NCBI RefSeq assembly: GCF_020480685.1
Contig: NZ_JAJAFU010000005.1
Location: 89,390-153,389, forward strand
Origin: Deferrivibrio essentukiensis
GTDB lineage: Bacteria; Chrysiogenota; Deferribacteres; Deferribacterales; Deferrivibrionaceae
Direction: 5' to 3'
Length of the DNA: 64,000 bases
Positions within the stretch are counted from its first letter, which is position 1; each line of letters begins with the position of its first letter. Both the position numbers and the translations under genes were made by a program. Positions 1-9,193 of the stretch are shown here, piece by piece. Under the pieces are notes generated by a model. That model ran no database searches and had not been told where the DNA came from. It saw only the letters and a list, made by a program, of their open reading frames with translations.

Positions 1-791
1 CTACAAAACAGGAAACTGAAGAGATTGAGATTTCGTCAAGATATTGGGAGACATCAAAAGATATTACCGTAAACACATATTTTTTTACACTTATTGACAA
101 TACACCTCACAATGAAACAGTATCTTTTATTTTACAGGATAATTTTTTGGTAACGATACGCTATCGTGAATTAAGGACATTTGATGAATGTATAAAGAAA
201 ATAATTTCTTTACCTAACCTTTTTAACTCCGGTTTTTATATTTTTAGCAATATACTTGAAATGAGAATTGATATGGATGCGGATATTCTTGAAAATATTG
301 CTAAAGGAATTTCTAATTTAAGAAAAAACCTTTTAAATGAAGATATGGACAGTGAAGATTTGTTGGAATCAATATCTATGAATGAGGACCATAATACAAG
401 ACTAAGAGAAAGTTTAATTGATAAACAAAGGCTTCTATCTGCAATTCTAAAATCTCCCAAACTTCCCTCTAACTTGGAAAATAATTTCAAAATAATGATT
501 AAAGACGTCAATTCTCTAATCGATTATACAAGGTTTAATTTTGACAGGCTTGATTACATACAAAACATATTCCTTGGTCAGTTAGGTATAGAGCAAAATA
601 ATATTATAAAAATATTTACAATTGTGAATGTTATTTTTCTTCCCCCTACCCTTGTGGCAAGTATTTATGGAATGAACTTCAAATTCTTCCCTGAGTTGGA
701 TTGGCACTTTGGGTATCCTTTTTCTTTAATATTGATGCTGATTTCATCTATTTTACCGATATTAATTTTCAAAAAGAAAGGTTGGATGTAA
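1..791 (+). CDS. corA: CorA-family divalent cation (Mg2+/Co2+) transporter, 3' part
   Basis: The reading frame is open from base 3, so the gene enters from the left edge; an in-frame TTG at 147 is internal, not the start. About 262 C-terminal residues are visible. They contain the long acidic/helical cytoplasmic region, then a first membrane helix ending in the CorA signature YGMNF, and a second helix close to the C-terminus that ends in a basic tail (FKKKGWM). That GMN loop between two C-terminal helices is diagnostic of the pentameric CorA Mg2+ channel of the inner membrane. It converges on hflC and shares a bidirectional terminator with it. Family assignment is firm; substrate (Mg2+ versus Co2+/Ni2+) cannot be read from this part. 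Confidence 0.93.
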   Translation, partial: TKQETEEIEISSRYWETSKDITVNTYFFTLIDNTPHNETVSFILQDNFLVTIRYRELRTFDECIKKIISLPNLFNSGFYIFSNILEMRIDMDADILENIAKGISNLRKNLLNEDMDSEDLLESISMNEDHNTRLRESLIDKQRLLSAILKSPKLPSNLENNFKIMIKDVNSLIDYTRFNFDRLDYIQNIFLGQLGIEQNNIIKIFTIVNVIFLPPTLVASIYGMNFKFFPELDWHFGYPFSLILMLISSILPILIFKKKGWM

Positions 792-817
792 AAAAGCCCT
801 GAAATCAGGGCTTTTTT
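791..817. terminator. Bidirectional Rho-independent terminator
   Basis: AAAAAGCCCT and AGGGCTTTTTT flank a short GAAATC loop, giving an A-tract/T-tract flanked GC stem that works on both strands. It lies between the convergent corA and hflC genes, right where a shared terminator is expected. Confidence 0.9.
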
Positions 818-819
818 AA

Positions 820-1686
820 TTATTCTGTATCACCTTTATTTAGCAGCTTTAAGAGTTTTGTATTAGTAGAAAGGAAATATTTACTATCTTTGGTTAATAC
901 ATCTGAATATACGTCTAATGTCTTAATAAATTCAAAAAAGTTAGGGTCTTGTTTAAATGCATCAGCATAGATTTTTACAACTTTAGCATCAGTGGCACCT
1001 TTAATTTCCTGAACTTTTTTATAAGCTTCAGCCAAAATTATTTTCTTTTCCTTTTCAGTTTTAGCTTTTATCTTTCTACCTTCTTCAATACCTTCAGAGC
1101 GATATTGTTTTGCAATTCTTACCCTTTCAGCTCTCATCCTTTCATATACAGCTTTTTCGTTTTCCGGCGGTAAGTCTGCTCGCTTTATCCTGATATCGTG
1201 TATATCTATTCCGTATACTTTAGCTTTCTCTTTAGCCGCTTTTGTAACATTAGCCATAATTTCATTTCTGTTTATGCTTACAACTTCGGTTAATGTATGT
1301 TGTCCTAACTCAATTCTCATTTCTGAATATATTATGTCGTCAATTCTTGACATAGCGCCATATACATCTCTTACACTAAGATAAAATTTTAAAGGATCAT
1401 TAATTTTCCATCTGCAATAATTATCGAGCAAAAGTGTTTTTTTATCTTTAGTCAATATTTCTGAAACAGGTGCATCATATTCTAACAACATTTTACTTAA
1501 ATAAGAAACATTATATAAAAATGGTACTTTTACATATAGCCCTGGCTTGTCAATAACCTTAACAACCTTCCCGAGGTAAGTAACTATAGCCTGCTCGTTA
1601 ACCTTAACTGTATAAAAAACTCCTGTAAAAGGAGCAACGATTAAAATAGCAAAAATAATTGCTACCACTATAAAAACTTTTTTCAT
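820..1686 (-). CDS. hflC: SPFH-domain protease modulator HflC
   Basis: 288 aa with one N-terminal membrane helix (about residues 4-24) followed by a periplasmic-side SPFH/band-7 domain (NEQAIVTYLGKVV...) and a charged, helical C-terminal part rich in Lys/Glu. HflC and HflK form the cage-like complex in the inner membrane that surrounds and regulates the FtsH protease. It overlaps the 3' end of hflK by 4 bases, so translation is probably coupled. Length and gene order (hflK-hflC) are typical. The pairing of the two genes is what separates HflC from other SPFH proteins. Confidence 0.93.
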   Translation of the reverse strand: MKKVFIVVAIIFAILIVAPFTGVFYTVKVNEQAIVTYLGKVVKVIDKPGLYVKVPFLYNVSYLSKMLLEYDAPVSEILTKDKKTLLLDNYCRWKINDPLKFYLSVRDVYGAMSRIDDIIYSEMRIELGQHTLTEVVSINRNEIMANVTKAAKEKAKVYGIDIHDIRIKRADLPPENEKAVYERMRAERVRIAKQYRSEGIEEGRKIKAKTEKEKKIILAEAYKKVQEIKGATDAKVVKIYADAFKQDPNFFEFIKTLDVYSDVLTKDSKYFLSTNTKLLKLLNKGDTE

Positions 1687-2657
1687 TTTGCATCCCCTTT
1701 TATCATTCCGTCAAGACCCATAAATGGACTTATGTTTTTAATATTTTCGTCAAAAATAAATATTTGACCACCTTTCAAAATCTCTGCCATTTTTTCAAGA
1801 TATAATCTTTTTTTAGTGATATTTGGCGCCATTTTATAACTTTCGTAAATATTTAAAAATCTTGTAGTCTCACCTTTGGCTCTCTGAATCTTTTCAACCT
1901 CATATGCTTCTGCATCCAGTATCATTTCAGCTGCCTCAGCTCTTGCTTTTGGTATTACTTCGTTTCTATACGCTTCGGCCTCATTGATAAATCTATTTTT
2001 ATCTTCTTTTGCACTGGCAACATCTTTAAAAGCGGCAACGACAGCTTTAGGAGGCTCAACATCCTGCAATTGAACCGCTACAATATCAATTCCGGAATTG
2101 TAAAAATTAAGAATATCTTGCAAAATTACCTGGGTTTCCTGCTGTATTCTGCTTTTGCCTGTAGTTAAAATATCATCAATTTTCTCTTTACCAGCTATCT
2201 CTCTGATAGCTGATTCTGCTGCATCTTTTATTACTTTTTCTACATTTAATACATTATAAAGATATTTTACTATATCACCTATTTTATATTGCACAATAAG
2301 GTCAATGCTTACAATATTTTCATCACCCGTTAACATTAAAGCCTCTTTAGGCACAGACTTTATATTACCATCTTTTCCTGTCCTAAAACCAATCTCTATT
2401 CTGTGAATTTTAGTAACTTCTGCCTTATCAATTCTTTCAATAGGAAAAGGTAAATGGAAATGAGGACCAGCTCCAACTACATTAACAATTTTTCCAAACC
2501 TCATTACTACTGCCTGCTCGTTTGCCTTAACGATGTAAAAACCACTTAAGATCCATAATAGTAACAATATGATAAAAATAATTGTTCCGGATACTTGAAT
2601 TTTAAATTTTGGTAATTTGACATTTAGCTTTTGATCGCCCCACGGATTGTTTTCCAC
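1683..2657 (-). CDS. hflK: SPFH-domain protease modulator HflK
   Basis: 324 aa. A short Pro/Lys-containing cytosolic N-terminus (starts MENNPWG), one membrane helix at about residues 27-47, then the SPFH domain beginning KANEQAVVMRFGKIV, and a C-terminal helical region (residues about 215-290) rich in Ala/Glu/Arg. It is the HflC partner in the FtsH-regulating complex. The start is a GTG at 2657-2655 with an AGGAGG ribosome site 5 bases upstream; no ATG fits better. The gene is divergent from the EF-G gene, with a 175-base shared upstream region. Confidence 0.93.
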   Translation of the reverse strand: MENNPWGDQKLNVKLPKFKIQVSGTIIFIILLLLWILSGFYIVKANEQAVVMRFGKIVNVVGAGPHFHLPFPIERIDKAEVTKIHRIEIGFRTGKDGNIKSVPKEALMLTGDENIVSIDLIVQYKIGDIVKYLYNVLNVEKVIKDAAESAIREIAGKEKIDDILTTGKSRIQQETQVILQDILNFYNSGIDIVAVQLQDVEPPKAVVAAFKDVASAKEDKNRFINEAEAYRNEVIPKARAEAAEMILDAEAYEVEKIQRAKGETTRFLNIYESYKMAPNITKKRLYLEKMAEILKGGQIFIFDENIKNISPFMGLDGMIKGDAK

Positions 2658-2776
2658 TTAATCCTCCTTATAATTTACTTAGGAAAAGTCCATTAATTAA
2701 AAGTTAATATTTAGGTAAATACATACAGTTGTTATAAGGCAGATAGAAAAAAAAATAAAGATTTTTCTACAAATGA

Positions 2777-2805
2777 TTGAAAATGATAATTTTATTTGTT
2801 AGAAT
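2777..2805 (+). promoter_or_regulatory. Sigma-70 promoter of the EF-G gene
   Basis: TTGAAA (2777-2782), 17-base spacer, TAGAAT (2800-2805), preceded by an extended -10 TGT. The transcript would start near 2812, just before the GGAGGG ribosome site at 2822. Read from sequence only. Confidence 0.65.
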
Positions 2806-2832
2806 TACTTAAATCAAAGATGGAGGGCGTCT

Positions 2833-4914
2833 ATGAATGTAACTGATATCAACAAAATACGCAATGTTGCTTTTATTTCACATGGTGGTGCAGGAAAAAC
2901 CAGTCTTATTGAGGCAATACTTTTTAATGCCAAAGTAACAAAAAAGATAGGTAGTGTTGATGCAGGAACAAGCGTTATGGATTTTGACCCGGTAGAAATT
3001 GAAAGAAAAATATCTATTAACAGTAAAGTTTGTTCTGTTGAATGGAATAAATATTCGCTAAATATTGTTGATACTCCAGGATATTCAAACTTTTTACATG
3101 AAACTAAAGCTGCACTTTCTGCTGTTGGTGGAGCTGTTGTTATCGCCAGTGCTATTACTGGTGTTAAGGCAGAAACAGAAAGAGTTTGGAAATTTGCTGA
3201 TCAATATGACCTTGCTAAAATTATTTTTGTCAACAAAATGGATAAAGAGAGAGCTGATTTCTACAGATCACTTTCAGATATTGAAAAATCATTTGGTATC
3301 AATCCTGTACCTATATTTCTCCCGATTGGTAAAGAAGATAACTTTAGAGGGTTGATAGATTTAATCAAAATGAAAGCTTATCTTTACCCAAGTGATGCTA
3401 CTGCTGAGTTTCAGGTAGAAGATATTCCGGCTGATATGTTAGATGAAGCTGAAGAATATAGAAACAAGCTGCTTGAAGCTATAAGTGAAACTGATGACAG
3501 TTTAATTGAAAAATTTCTTGAAGGTGAAGAGTTTACCGAGGAAGAAATCTTAAAAGGTGTGAGAGAAGGTACAATTTCAAAGAGATTTATACCCGTAATC
3601 TGCGGTTCAGCAACTAAAAATATAGGTTCTAAACTTTTACTTGAAGCTATAATTAATTATCTCCCTTCACCACTTCAAAGGGAAAGAAGGGAAGCGATAG
3701 ATAAAAAAACAGGTGAAACAATATTTATTGATCCTCAAGATAAAGAGTTAGTGGGGTTTGTTTTTAAAACTTTTATAGACCCTTTTGCAGGAAAACTTTC
3801 TATTATCAGATTGTATTCAGGTGAGCTAACATGTGATAGCGAAATATATAATGTTAATAAAAATGAAACCGAAAAAATAAATCAACTTTATTTGTTACAA
3901 GGTAAAAATTTTGTAAAAGTAGACAAATTAATTGCAGGTCAAATAGGTATGGTTAATAAATTAAAGTATACGGAATCTTTTGATACCTTTACCAGTAATA
4001 AAAAATATCAGGTTGAAGTTACACCGGTTGATTTACCTGAACCTGTACTTGCTTTTTCACTTGTACCAAAATCAAAAGATGATGAAGATAAAGTAAGTAG
4101 CGGGCTGCATAGACTGATGGAAGAAGATCCGGGGATTAGAGTATCCAGAGATGAACAAACCGGGGAGCTTTTGTTAAACGGTATGGGGCAGATGCATATC
4201 GAAGTTGTAGTGGAAAAACTTAAGAAAAAATTTAATGTAGAAGTTGACTTAAAAACTCCAAAAGTTCCATATAAAGAAACAATTAAAGGGAAAGCTAGTG
4301 GACAAGGGAAGTATAAAAAACAATCCGGTGGCAGAGGTCAGTATGGAGATGTTTGGATTACAGTTGAGCCTTTACCAAGGGGGGAAGGTTTTGAATTTGT
4401 AGACCAAATAGTTGGAGGAGCTATCCCAAAACAATATATTCCAGCTGTAGAAAAAGGGATAAGAGAAGCAGCATTAGAAGGGGTTATTGCGGGTTATCCA
4501 ATGGTAGATTTTAAAGTTACACTGTATGACGGTTCTTATCACTCAGTTGACTCTTCAGAAATGGCATTTAAAATTGCTGCATCTATGGCTTACAAAAAGG
4601 TGGCAATGGATGCCAAGCCTGTTCTTTTGGAACCTATTATGAATATGGACATATTTGTACCAGAGGATTCAGTAGGTAATGTTATAGGAGATCTTAATTC
4701 AAGAAGAGGAAGAATATTAAATGTCGAACCTCAGACAAACGGCCAACATATTTCAGCTCAAGTACCTATGGCTGAAATACTTAAGTATGCTCCTGATTTA
4801 AGAAGTATGACAGGTGGTAGAGGCGTATTTACTATGGAATTCAGCCACTATGAAGAATTACCGAGTCATCTTGCAGATAAAGTTATTCAAGAAAATAAAA
4901 AGGATGAAGATTAA
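2833..4914 (+). CDS. Elongation factor G-like GTPase (EF-G2 type)
   Basis: 693 aa, full EF-G length with the domain order G, II, III, IV, V. G1 is GGAGKT (residues 18-23), NKMD is at about 134-137, and domain IV carries the usual GRGQYGDVWI and GGAIPKQYI segments. Two switch regions differ from canonical EF-G: switch I reads ERKISI rather than RGITI, and the catalytic DTPGHVDF is DTPGYSNF (residues 80-87), so the hydrolytic His is Tyr. These are features of the second EF-G subfamily (FusA2/EF-G-2), so a canonical fusA is expected elsewhere beside rpsL/rpsG and tuf. It probably acts as a translocase or in a specialised or recycling step; the exact role is not known. It has its own promoter and terminator. 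Confidence 0.88.
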   Translation: MNVTDINKIRNVAFISHGGAGKTSLIEAILFNAKVTKKIGSVDAGTSVMDFDPVEIERKISINSKVCSVEWNKYSLNIVDTPGYSNFLHETKAALSAVGGAVVIASAITGVKAETERVWKFADQYDLAKIIFVNKMDKERADFYRSLSDIEKSFGINPVPIFLPIGKEDNFRGLIDLIKMKAYLYPSDATAEFQVEDIPADMLDEAEEYRNKLLEAISETDDSLIEKFLEGEEFTEEEILKGVREGTISKRFIPVICGSATKNIGSKLLLEAIINYLPSPLQRERREAIDKKTGETIFIDPQDKELVGFVFKTFIDPFAGKLSIIRLYSGELTCDSEIYNVNKNETEKINQLYLLQGKNFVKVDKLIAGQIGMVNKLKYTESFDTFTSNKKYQVEVTPVDLPEPVLAFSLVPKSKDDEDKVSSGLHRLMEEDPGIRVSRDEQTGELLLNGMGQMHIEVVVEKLKKKFNVEVDLKTPKVPYKETIKGKASGQGKYKKQSGGRGQYGDVWITVEPLPRGEGFEFVDQIVGGAIPKQYIPAVEKGIREAALEGVIAGYPMVDFKVTLYDGSYHSVDSSEMAFKIAASMAYKKVAMDAKPVLLEPIMNMDIFVPEDSVGNVIGDLNSRRGRILNVEPQTNGQHISAQVPMAEILKYAPDLRSMTGGRGVFTMEFSHYEELPSHLADKVIQENKKDED

Positions 4915-4921
4915 CTTTAAG

Positions 4922-4946
4922 AGGGGTGTAACCCACCCCTTTTTAT
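4922..4946 (+). terminator. Rho-independent terminator after EF-G gene
   Basis: AGGGGTG (4922-4928) pairs with CACCCCT (4934-4940) over a 5-base loop and is followed by a short T run. It ends only a few bases before the next start codon (4953). Confidence 0.8.
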
Positions 4947-4952
4947 ATTGTA

Positions 4953-5834
4953 ATGATTGAAATCAACCTATTAAAATATTTAAATAAAAGCTTTTCTGAA
5001 ATTTATGAAATTGAGCATTCGGTAGAAGTACAGCCTCATAAAAAGAAAAAGTTTAGTTTATTCACGATATATTTAATTTCAGGCTCCATACTGCTAATAG
5101 GAGCGATTATTGTAACGACTATGCTTATTTTAAGAGAGCCTAAAGGTGAAGAAAAAGTTAAAACATTTCCCGGAAATATTATTGTGGATAATACAAGCAA
5201 AAAAGATAAGGCTGTTTCAGAATATAAAGTTATAGGCACAATAAATATAAATGATAATATTTCAACAAATGAGGCAAATACAGCCAAAACACATACTGAA
5301 GCAACAAAAAGTGAACCTAAAACAACTAACAAAGACAAAATAATAAATAGCAAAGCAGTTCAACCTCTTCAAAATGTTAAAACCGCTCCTAAGGCAAAAC
5401 CTCACGTAAAAAATATATCTGAGCAGAAACAGGATAAAAATACGACTAAACCTTTTTATACAATTTCAATAGAAAATATTGATTATAAAACGTATAACCT
5501 GTTATTAAAAAACATTAAAGGAAAAACCATAAAAATTACAAAGAGATGGACTATAAATACTAAAACATGGGATGTTTATGTTCAAGAAAATGGCACTAAA
5601 GAGTATATCGGCGGACACGAAGTCAAGAAAATCAAAACATTTAAAAGTAAAGACGAAGCGATAATATTTGCAAAAAAGTTATCTCAAAAAGTTATAATTA
5701 AAAGTAAAGACGCTAAAATCAATTACTTTAACATAGAAATATCTAATTTTAATAGTGTAGATGAAGCTAAAATATACGCCAGAAATATAAATATAAGTGG
5801 TAAAGTATTAAAAATATTGAAAAAAAGTAATTAA
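4953..5834 (+). CDS. Single-pass membrane protein with a SPOR-like C-terminal region
   Basis: 293 aa. A cytosolic N-terminus of about 30 residues with a KKKKF stop signal, one membrane helix (about residues 35-59), a long Lys/Thr/Asn-rich low-complexity linker (about 60-165), and a C-terminal segment with two alternating beta-alpha units. The last of these (NYFNIEISNFNSVDEAKIYA) has the pattern of a SPOR peptidoglycan-binding repeat. The topology (short inside, TM, long periplasmic linker, SPOR) matches division-associated DamX/FtsN-like proteins in general layout. Family membership is inferred from pattern only. It lies between a terminator and the ihfA promoter, so it is a single-gene unit with no promoter seen clearly. 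Confidence 0.6.
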   Translation: MIEINLLKYLNKSFSEIYEIEHSVEVQPHKKKKFSLFTIYLISGSILLIGAIIVTTMLILREPKGEEKVKTFPGNIIVDNTSKKDKAVSEYKVIGTININDNISTNEANTAKTHTEATKSEPKTTNKDKIINSKAVQPLQNVKTAPKAKPHVKNISEQKQDKNTTKPFYTISIENIDYKTYNLLLKNIKGKTIKITKRWTINTKTWDVYVQENGTKEYIGGHEVKKIKTFKSKDEAIIFAKKLSQKVIIKSKDAKINYFNIEISNFNSVDEAKIYARNINISGKVLKILKKSN

Positions 5835-5838
5835 AATG

Positions 5839-5867
5839 TTGACGATAAAAAAAAAATGCTTTAAAAT
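5839..5867 (+). promoter_or_regulatory. Sigma-70 promoter of ihfA-merR with a 10-A spacer tract
   Basis: TTGACG (5839-5844), 17-base spacer, TAAAAT (5862-5867). The spacer contains ten consecutive A residues (5847-5856), so slippage there would change the spacing. A GGGGTG ribosome site follows at 5881 before the ATG at 5891. Confidence 0.65.
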
Positions 5868-5890
5868 TTAAAATAATACGGGGGTGCATT

Positions 5891-6166
5891 ATGACAAAGG
5901 CTGATATAGTTGAAAAGATTTATGAAGGTTTAGGTATTACCAAAAAAGATATTTCTACGGTAGTTGACAGGGTATTTGAAATAATGAGGGATGAAATTCT
6001 ATCTAAAAATAACATCAAGATATCAGGATTTGGTAATTTTGATGTTAAAACAAGAGGCAGAAGGATTGGTAGAAACCCTAAAACAGGTGAAGAAAAAGTT
6101 ATTGAACCTAGAACAGTAGTGGTTTTCAGACCTAGCCAACTCTTTAAAGAAGAGGTAAATGCATAG
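5891..6166 (+). CDS. ihfA: Integration host factor alpha / HU-family DNA-binding protein
   Basis: 91 aa, the full length of the HU/IHF family. It begins MTKADIVEKIYEGLGITKKD, contains the conserved GFGNFDVKTRGRRIGRNPKTGE DNA-binding arm, and ends in PSQLFKEEV. The arm sequence RNPKTGE with following I-E-P-R-T-V-V-V-F is IHF-like, and an immediately downstream merR-type gene is the usual context of ihfA. It bends DNA as a dimer and helps sigma-54 activators, which matters here because two such activators are encoded in the window. The merR start overlaps its end by 8 bases. Confidence 0.88.
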   Translation: MTKADIVEKIYEGLGITKKDISTVVDRVFEIMRDEILSKNNIKISGFGNFDVKTRGRRIGRNPKTGEEKVIEPRTVVVFRPSQLFKEEVNA

Positions 6167-6482
6167 TAATAAAATTTACTATAAAATAAGTGAAGTTTGT
6201 GAAATCACTGACTTAAAGCCTTCTGTTTTGAGGTTTTGGGAAAAAGAGTTTAAAGAGATTAGACCCTTTAAGACTACTTCAAAAAGAAGGCTTTATACTC
6301 AGAAAAATATCGAAGCTATCAATAAGATAAAAGACCTATTGTATAATAAACGGATGACAATTGAGGGGGCAAAACGTTTTCTTAAAGAAGAAAACGTAAG
6401 TGAACCAAGTTCTAAGGAATTAGATTTGGAATTTTTGAAAGAAGAGTTAAGTGAAATTGTGAAAAAATTAAGGGAAATATAA
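6159..6482 (+). CDS. MerR-family transcriptional regulator
   Basis: 107 aa. An N-terminal MerR winged helix (YKISEVCEITDLKPSVLRFWEKEF, with the family's LRFWE) is followed by a basic RRLYTQKNIEAI segment and a C-terminal coiled coil of about 30 residues (LDLEFLKEELSEIVKKL). No effector-binding domain or metal-binding Cys is visible, so it belongs to the short class that sits beside ihfA in many Deltaproteobacteria-like genomes. Function there is unknown. It is translationally coupled to ihfA and its 3' end overlaps the convergent pilS by 15 bases. Confidence 0.85.
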   Translation: MHSNKIYYKISEVCEITDLKPSVLRFWEKEFKEIRPFKTTSKRRLYTQKNIEAINKIKDLLYNKRMTIEGAKRFLKEENVSEPSSKELDLEFLKEELSEIVKKLREI

Positions 6483-7967
6483 TTCCAGTTTAAACCCTAC
6501 CCCAGTAACACTAATATCATATATTTTTATCTTTATATCATATTTTTCACAGATTGAATTTACTACATAAAGACCGAGTCCGGTGCCTGATTTTTTGGTA
6601 GTGAAAAAAGGTTTGAAAACATTGTCAGCAATCTCACTACTTATACCAGGACCGTTATCTTCATAAACCAATAGGATAGAAGATTCTATGTCCTTTAGTG
6701 TAATATTGATGATCGCATCACTTTTAGCTTGAAAACTGTTAATTATAAGATTCCAAATAATTTGTCTAACTTCTACTGTAGATATTACAACATTAGGGTT
6801 ATTGGCTTGGCATTTATAATTTATCTTTAAATCGTCAAAAAGCCCGTAATAGTTAATTTCTTCAATAAATTCACTAATTGTACAATTTAAATCAATTTTG
6901 TCATTTGTAATTTTAGACTCTTTTACAACCATAAGTAAGTTATTTAATATATTGTCAAGTCTACTTATTTCTCTTTCCATGATATTAAAAAGTTTAGACT
7001 TCGGATGCTCATCTTTTTTAATAATTTGCAAGCTCCCTTTTATTGCACCAAGGGGATTTCTAATTTCATGTGCAATTATTGTTGAAAATTGTCCAAGTAT
7101 TGCAAGCCTTTGCTGTTCATGAAGTTTTGATTTTAGATTTTCTTTTTCAGTAACATCTTGAAATATAAAAAGCTCGCCAGATAAGTTTGTATCGTATACA
7201 AATGGTTGAAATTTATATCCCAAATACTTGTTTTTATAAATTATTATTTCATCCTCAGCTTTAATAGATAAAATATCACTTAACTTTTTACCTATAATGC
7301 TTTCGCTAAATCCAAGAATTTTGAGTCCAGCAATATTACAAGATATTATAATCCCCTTTTTACTCATTAAAATTATGCCGATGTCAATGTTGTCTAATAT
7401 ACTTTTATACAGCTTTTCCAGGTATTTAAATCTTTCTTCAATGTCTTCCTTTTCCTTGTTTTTTACAGAATAAATTTTATGAAGATACGAAGTCAGCATC
7501 ACAATTATAATAAATGAGAATCCATATTGAAATGCTCTTAAAATAAACTCATTGATATTAACATGATTACTTTTATGGTAAATAGTTATAGAAAATGCTG
7601 AGAAAGTCATAAGAAAAATAAATATTGTAAATATCCCAGCTTTAAATCCATCAAAAAAACACATATAAATTATTACAATAGAGTAAAAAACAATATAAGG
7701 GCTGTCAAAAAAGCCTGTTATCATAACTAAATAGGAAATTATACATAAGTCTAAAAGACCTTGAACATAAAGTAATATCACTTGGCTAATGAAATTTTGA
7801 CCAATAAAAATCATTAGAGAAAATACTGTTATTACTATGGAGAGATTTAAAAAGAAAGGTGTTGTGGCACTTGAATAATTTCCCAAAAAAATGTTAATAA
7901 AAACGATTAAAAAAAATAAAAACAACCTTATCAAAAGGATAAGGTTGTTTGTTTTACTGTTTATCAT
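6468..7967 (-). CDS. pilS: Six-TM PAS sensor histidine kinase, PilS-like
   Basis: 499 aa. Six predicted membrane helices fill residues about 8-165, followed by a PAS domain (about 185-275, KSILDNIDIGIILMSKKGII), a HisKA helix with the phospho-acceptor His in AHEIRNPLGAIKG, and a HATPase_c domain (N box NLIINSFQ, G boxes EDNGPGIS and GTGLGLYVV). Six helices plus PAS plus kinase is the PilS architecture, and the gene is last in pilB-pilT-pilC-pilS, as in Geobacter. PilS phosphorylates PilR, which activates pilin transcription with sigma-54. No pilR is adjacent; the best candidate lies at 23.1-24.5 kb. Start codon as given; family call strong, partner inferred. Confidence 0.86.
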   Translation of the reverse strand: MINSKTNNLILLIRLFLFFLIVFINIFLGNYSSATTPFFLNLSIVITVFSLMIFIGQNFISQVILLYVQGLLDLCIISYLVMITGFFDSPYIVFYSIVIIYMCFFDGFKAGIFTIFIFLMTFSAFSITIYHKSNHVNINEFILRAFQYGFSFIIIVMLTSYLHKIYSVKNKEKEDIEERFKYLEKLYKSILDNIDIGIILMSKKGIIISCNIAGLKILGFSESIIGKKLSDILSIKAEDEIIIYKNKYLGYKFQPFVYDTNLSGELFIFQDVTEKENLKSKLHEQQRLAILGQFSTIIAHEIRNPLGAIKGSLQIIKKDEHPKSKLFNIMEREISRLDNILNNLLMVVKESKITNDKIDLNCTISEFIEEINYYGLFDDLKINYKCQANNPNVVISTVEVRQIIWNLIINSFQAKSDAIINITLKDIESSILLVYEDNGPGISSEIADNVFKPFFTTKKSGTGLGLYVVNSICEKYDIKIKIYDISVTGVGFKLELYFP

Positions 7968-7984
7968 ATATTTTGTTCCAAAGT

Positions 7985-9193
7985 TTATTGGACAACATCA
8001 CCAAGTTTGAAGATTGGTAAATACATTGCAATAATAATAAAACCAACTGAGCCACCGACAACTAACATAAGCATAGGTTCAATCATCTTAGTGAGTCCTT
8101 CAACTGCTCTATCTACCTCATCATCATAAAAATCAGCAATCTTTGACAACATCTGGTCAAGAGCACCGGTCTCTTCTCCGACAGAAATCATTTGCGTTAC
8201 CATAGGCGGGAAAATGCCTGATTTTTCCAGAGGGTAAACAATATTTTTTCCTTGCTCAATGTCTGATTTACTTTTTATTAAATGTTTTTCTATATATTTG
8301 TTTCCACTTGTTTTTGCAACAATGTCCAAAGCTTCAAGAATAGGTACACCGCTATTTAAAAGTGTACCAAACGTTCTTGAAAATTTTGCTACAGCCACTT
8401 TCCTAAGTAAATCACCAATTTTTGGAATCCTCAATAACATTCTATCAATTACTAATTTTCCTTTTTCAGTCCTTTTATAAAGGGTACTTATAGTAACTGA
8501 AGCAATCACAATGACCGCAAGGATAACGCCACCACCGTACCAACTACCTAAAAATTCACTTAGATTTATCGTAAATTGAGTTAGTGCAGGCAAAGAGCCG
8601 CCAAACCCTTCGTACATTTCTTTAAATTTAGGAATAATAAATACAAGTAGACCCCATACAACAGCAACTGCAACAATAAGCACTATCGACGGATACATCA
8701 TAGCGGCTTTGACTTTTCTCTTTAACGATATGGCCTTTTCCATGTAAATTGCAAGCCTATCAAGGACGTTGTCTAAAAGTCCACCAGCTTCACCAGCTGC
8801 AACCATGTTAATGTATAAATCACCAAACACCCTTTTATATTTTTGTAATGCTCTATTAAATTGTGCACCCTGCTCAATTTGATTTTTAATATCTTCAAAC
8901 ATGTTGCGCATTTTCTTCTTAGATGATTGGGACGCAAGTATATCAAGTGCTTTTACAAGTGAAAGACCTGCACTAATCATTGTGGCAAGCTGCCTAGTAG
9001 CAATAACTAAATCTTCATCAGTAATTTTTTCTCCAAAGGAAAGTTCCACATGTTTCCAGTCATACTTTAATTCTTGTACATTTACTCTTCTGCTTTTTAG
9101 TGTGCTTAGAGCCTCCTCTTTGTTGGTTGCTTCAATAACTCCATCGACAAAATTCCCCTTATCATCCTTACCCTTATATAGATACTTTCCCAT
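7985..9193 (-). CDS. pilC: Type IV pilus inner-membrane platform protein PilC
   Basis: About 402 aa with two GspF/T2SSF repeats (about 70-195 and 270-400), three hydrophobic helices (near 170-190, 220-240 and 375-395) and family motifs such as GAQFNRAL and EAGGLLDNVLDRLA. PilC is the membrane platform on which PilB and PilT drive pilus extension and retraction. The ATG at 9193 follows an AGGAGG ribosome site and overlaps the pilT stop by one base (TGATG); a TTG one codon earlier is less likely. Adjacent to both motor ATPases, so the pilus role is preferred over type II secretion GspF. Confidence 0.93.
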   Translation of the reverse strand: MGKYLYKGKDDKGNFVDGVIEATNKEEALSTLKSRRVNVQELKYDWKHVELSFGEKITDEDLVIATRQLATMISAGLSLVKALDILASQSSKKKMRNMFEDIKNQIEQGAQFNRALQKYKRVFGDLYINMVAAGEAGGLLDNVLDRLAIYMEKAISLKRKVKAAMMYPSIVLIVAVAVVWGLLVFIIPKFKEMYEGFGGSLPALTQFTINLSEFLGSWYGGGVILAVIVIASVTISTLYKRTEKGKLVIDRMLLRIPKIGDLLRKVAVAKFSRTFGTLLNSGVPILEALDIVAKTSGNKYIEKHLIKSKSDIEQGKNIVYPLEKSGIFPPMVTQMISVGEETGALDQMLSKIADFYDDEVDRAVEGLTKMIEPMLMLVVGGSVGFIIIAMYLPIFKLGDVVQ

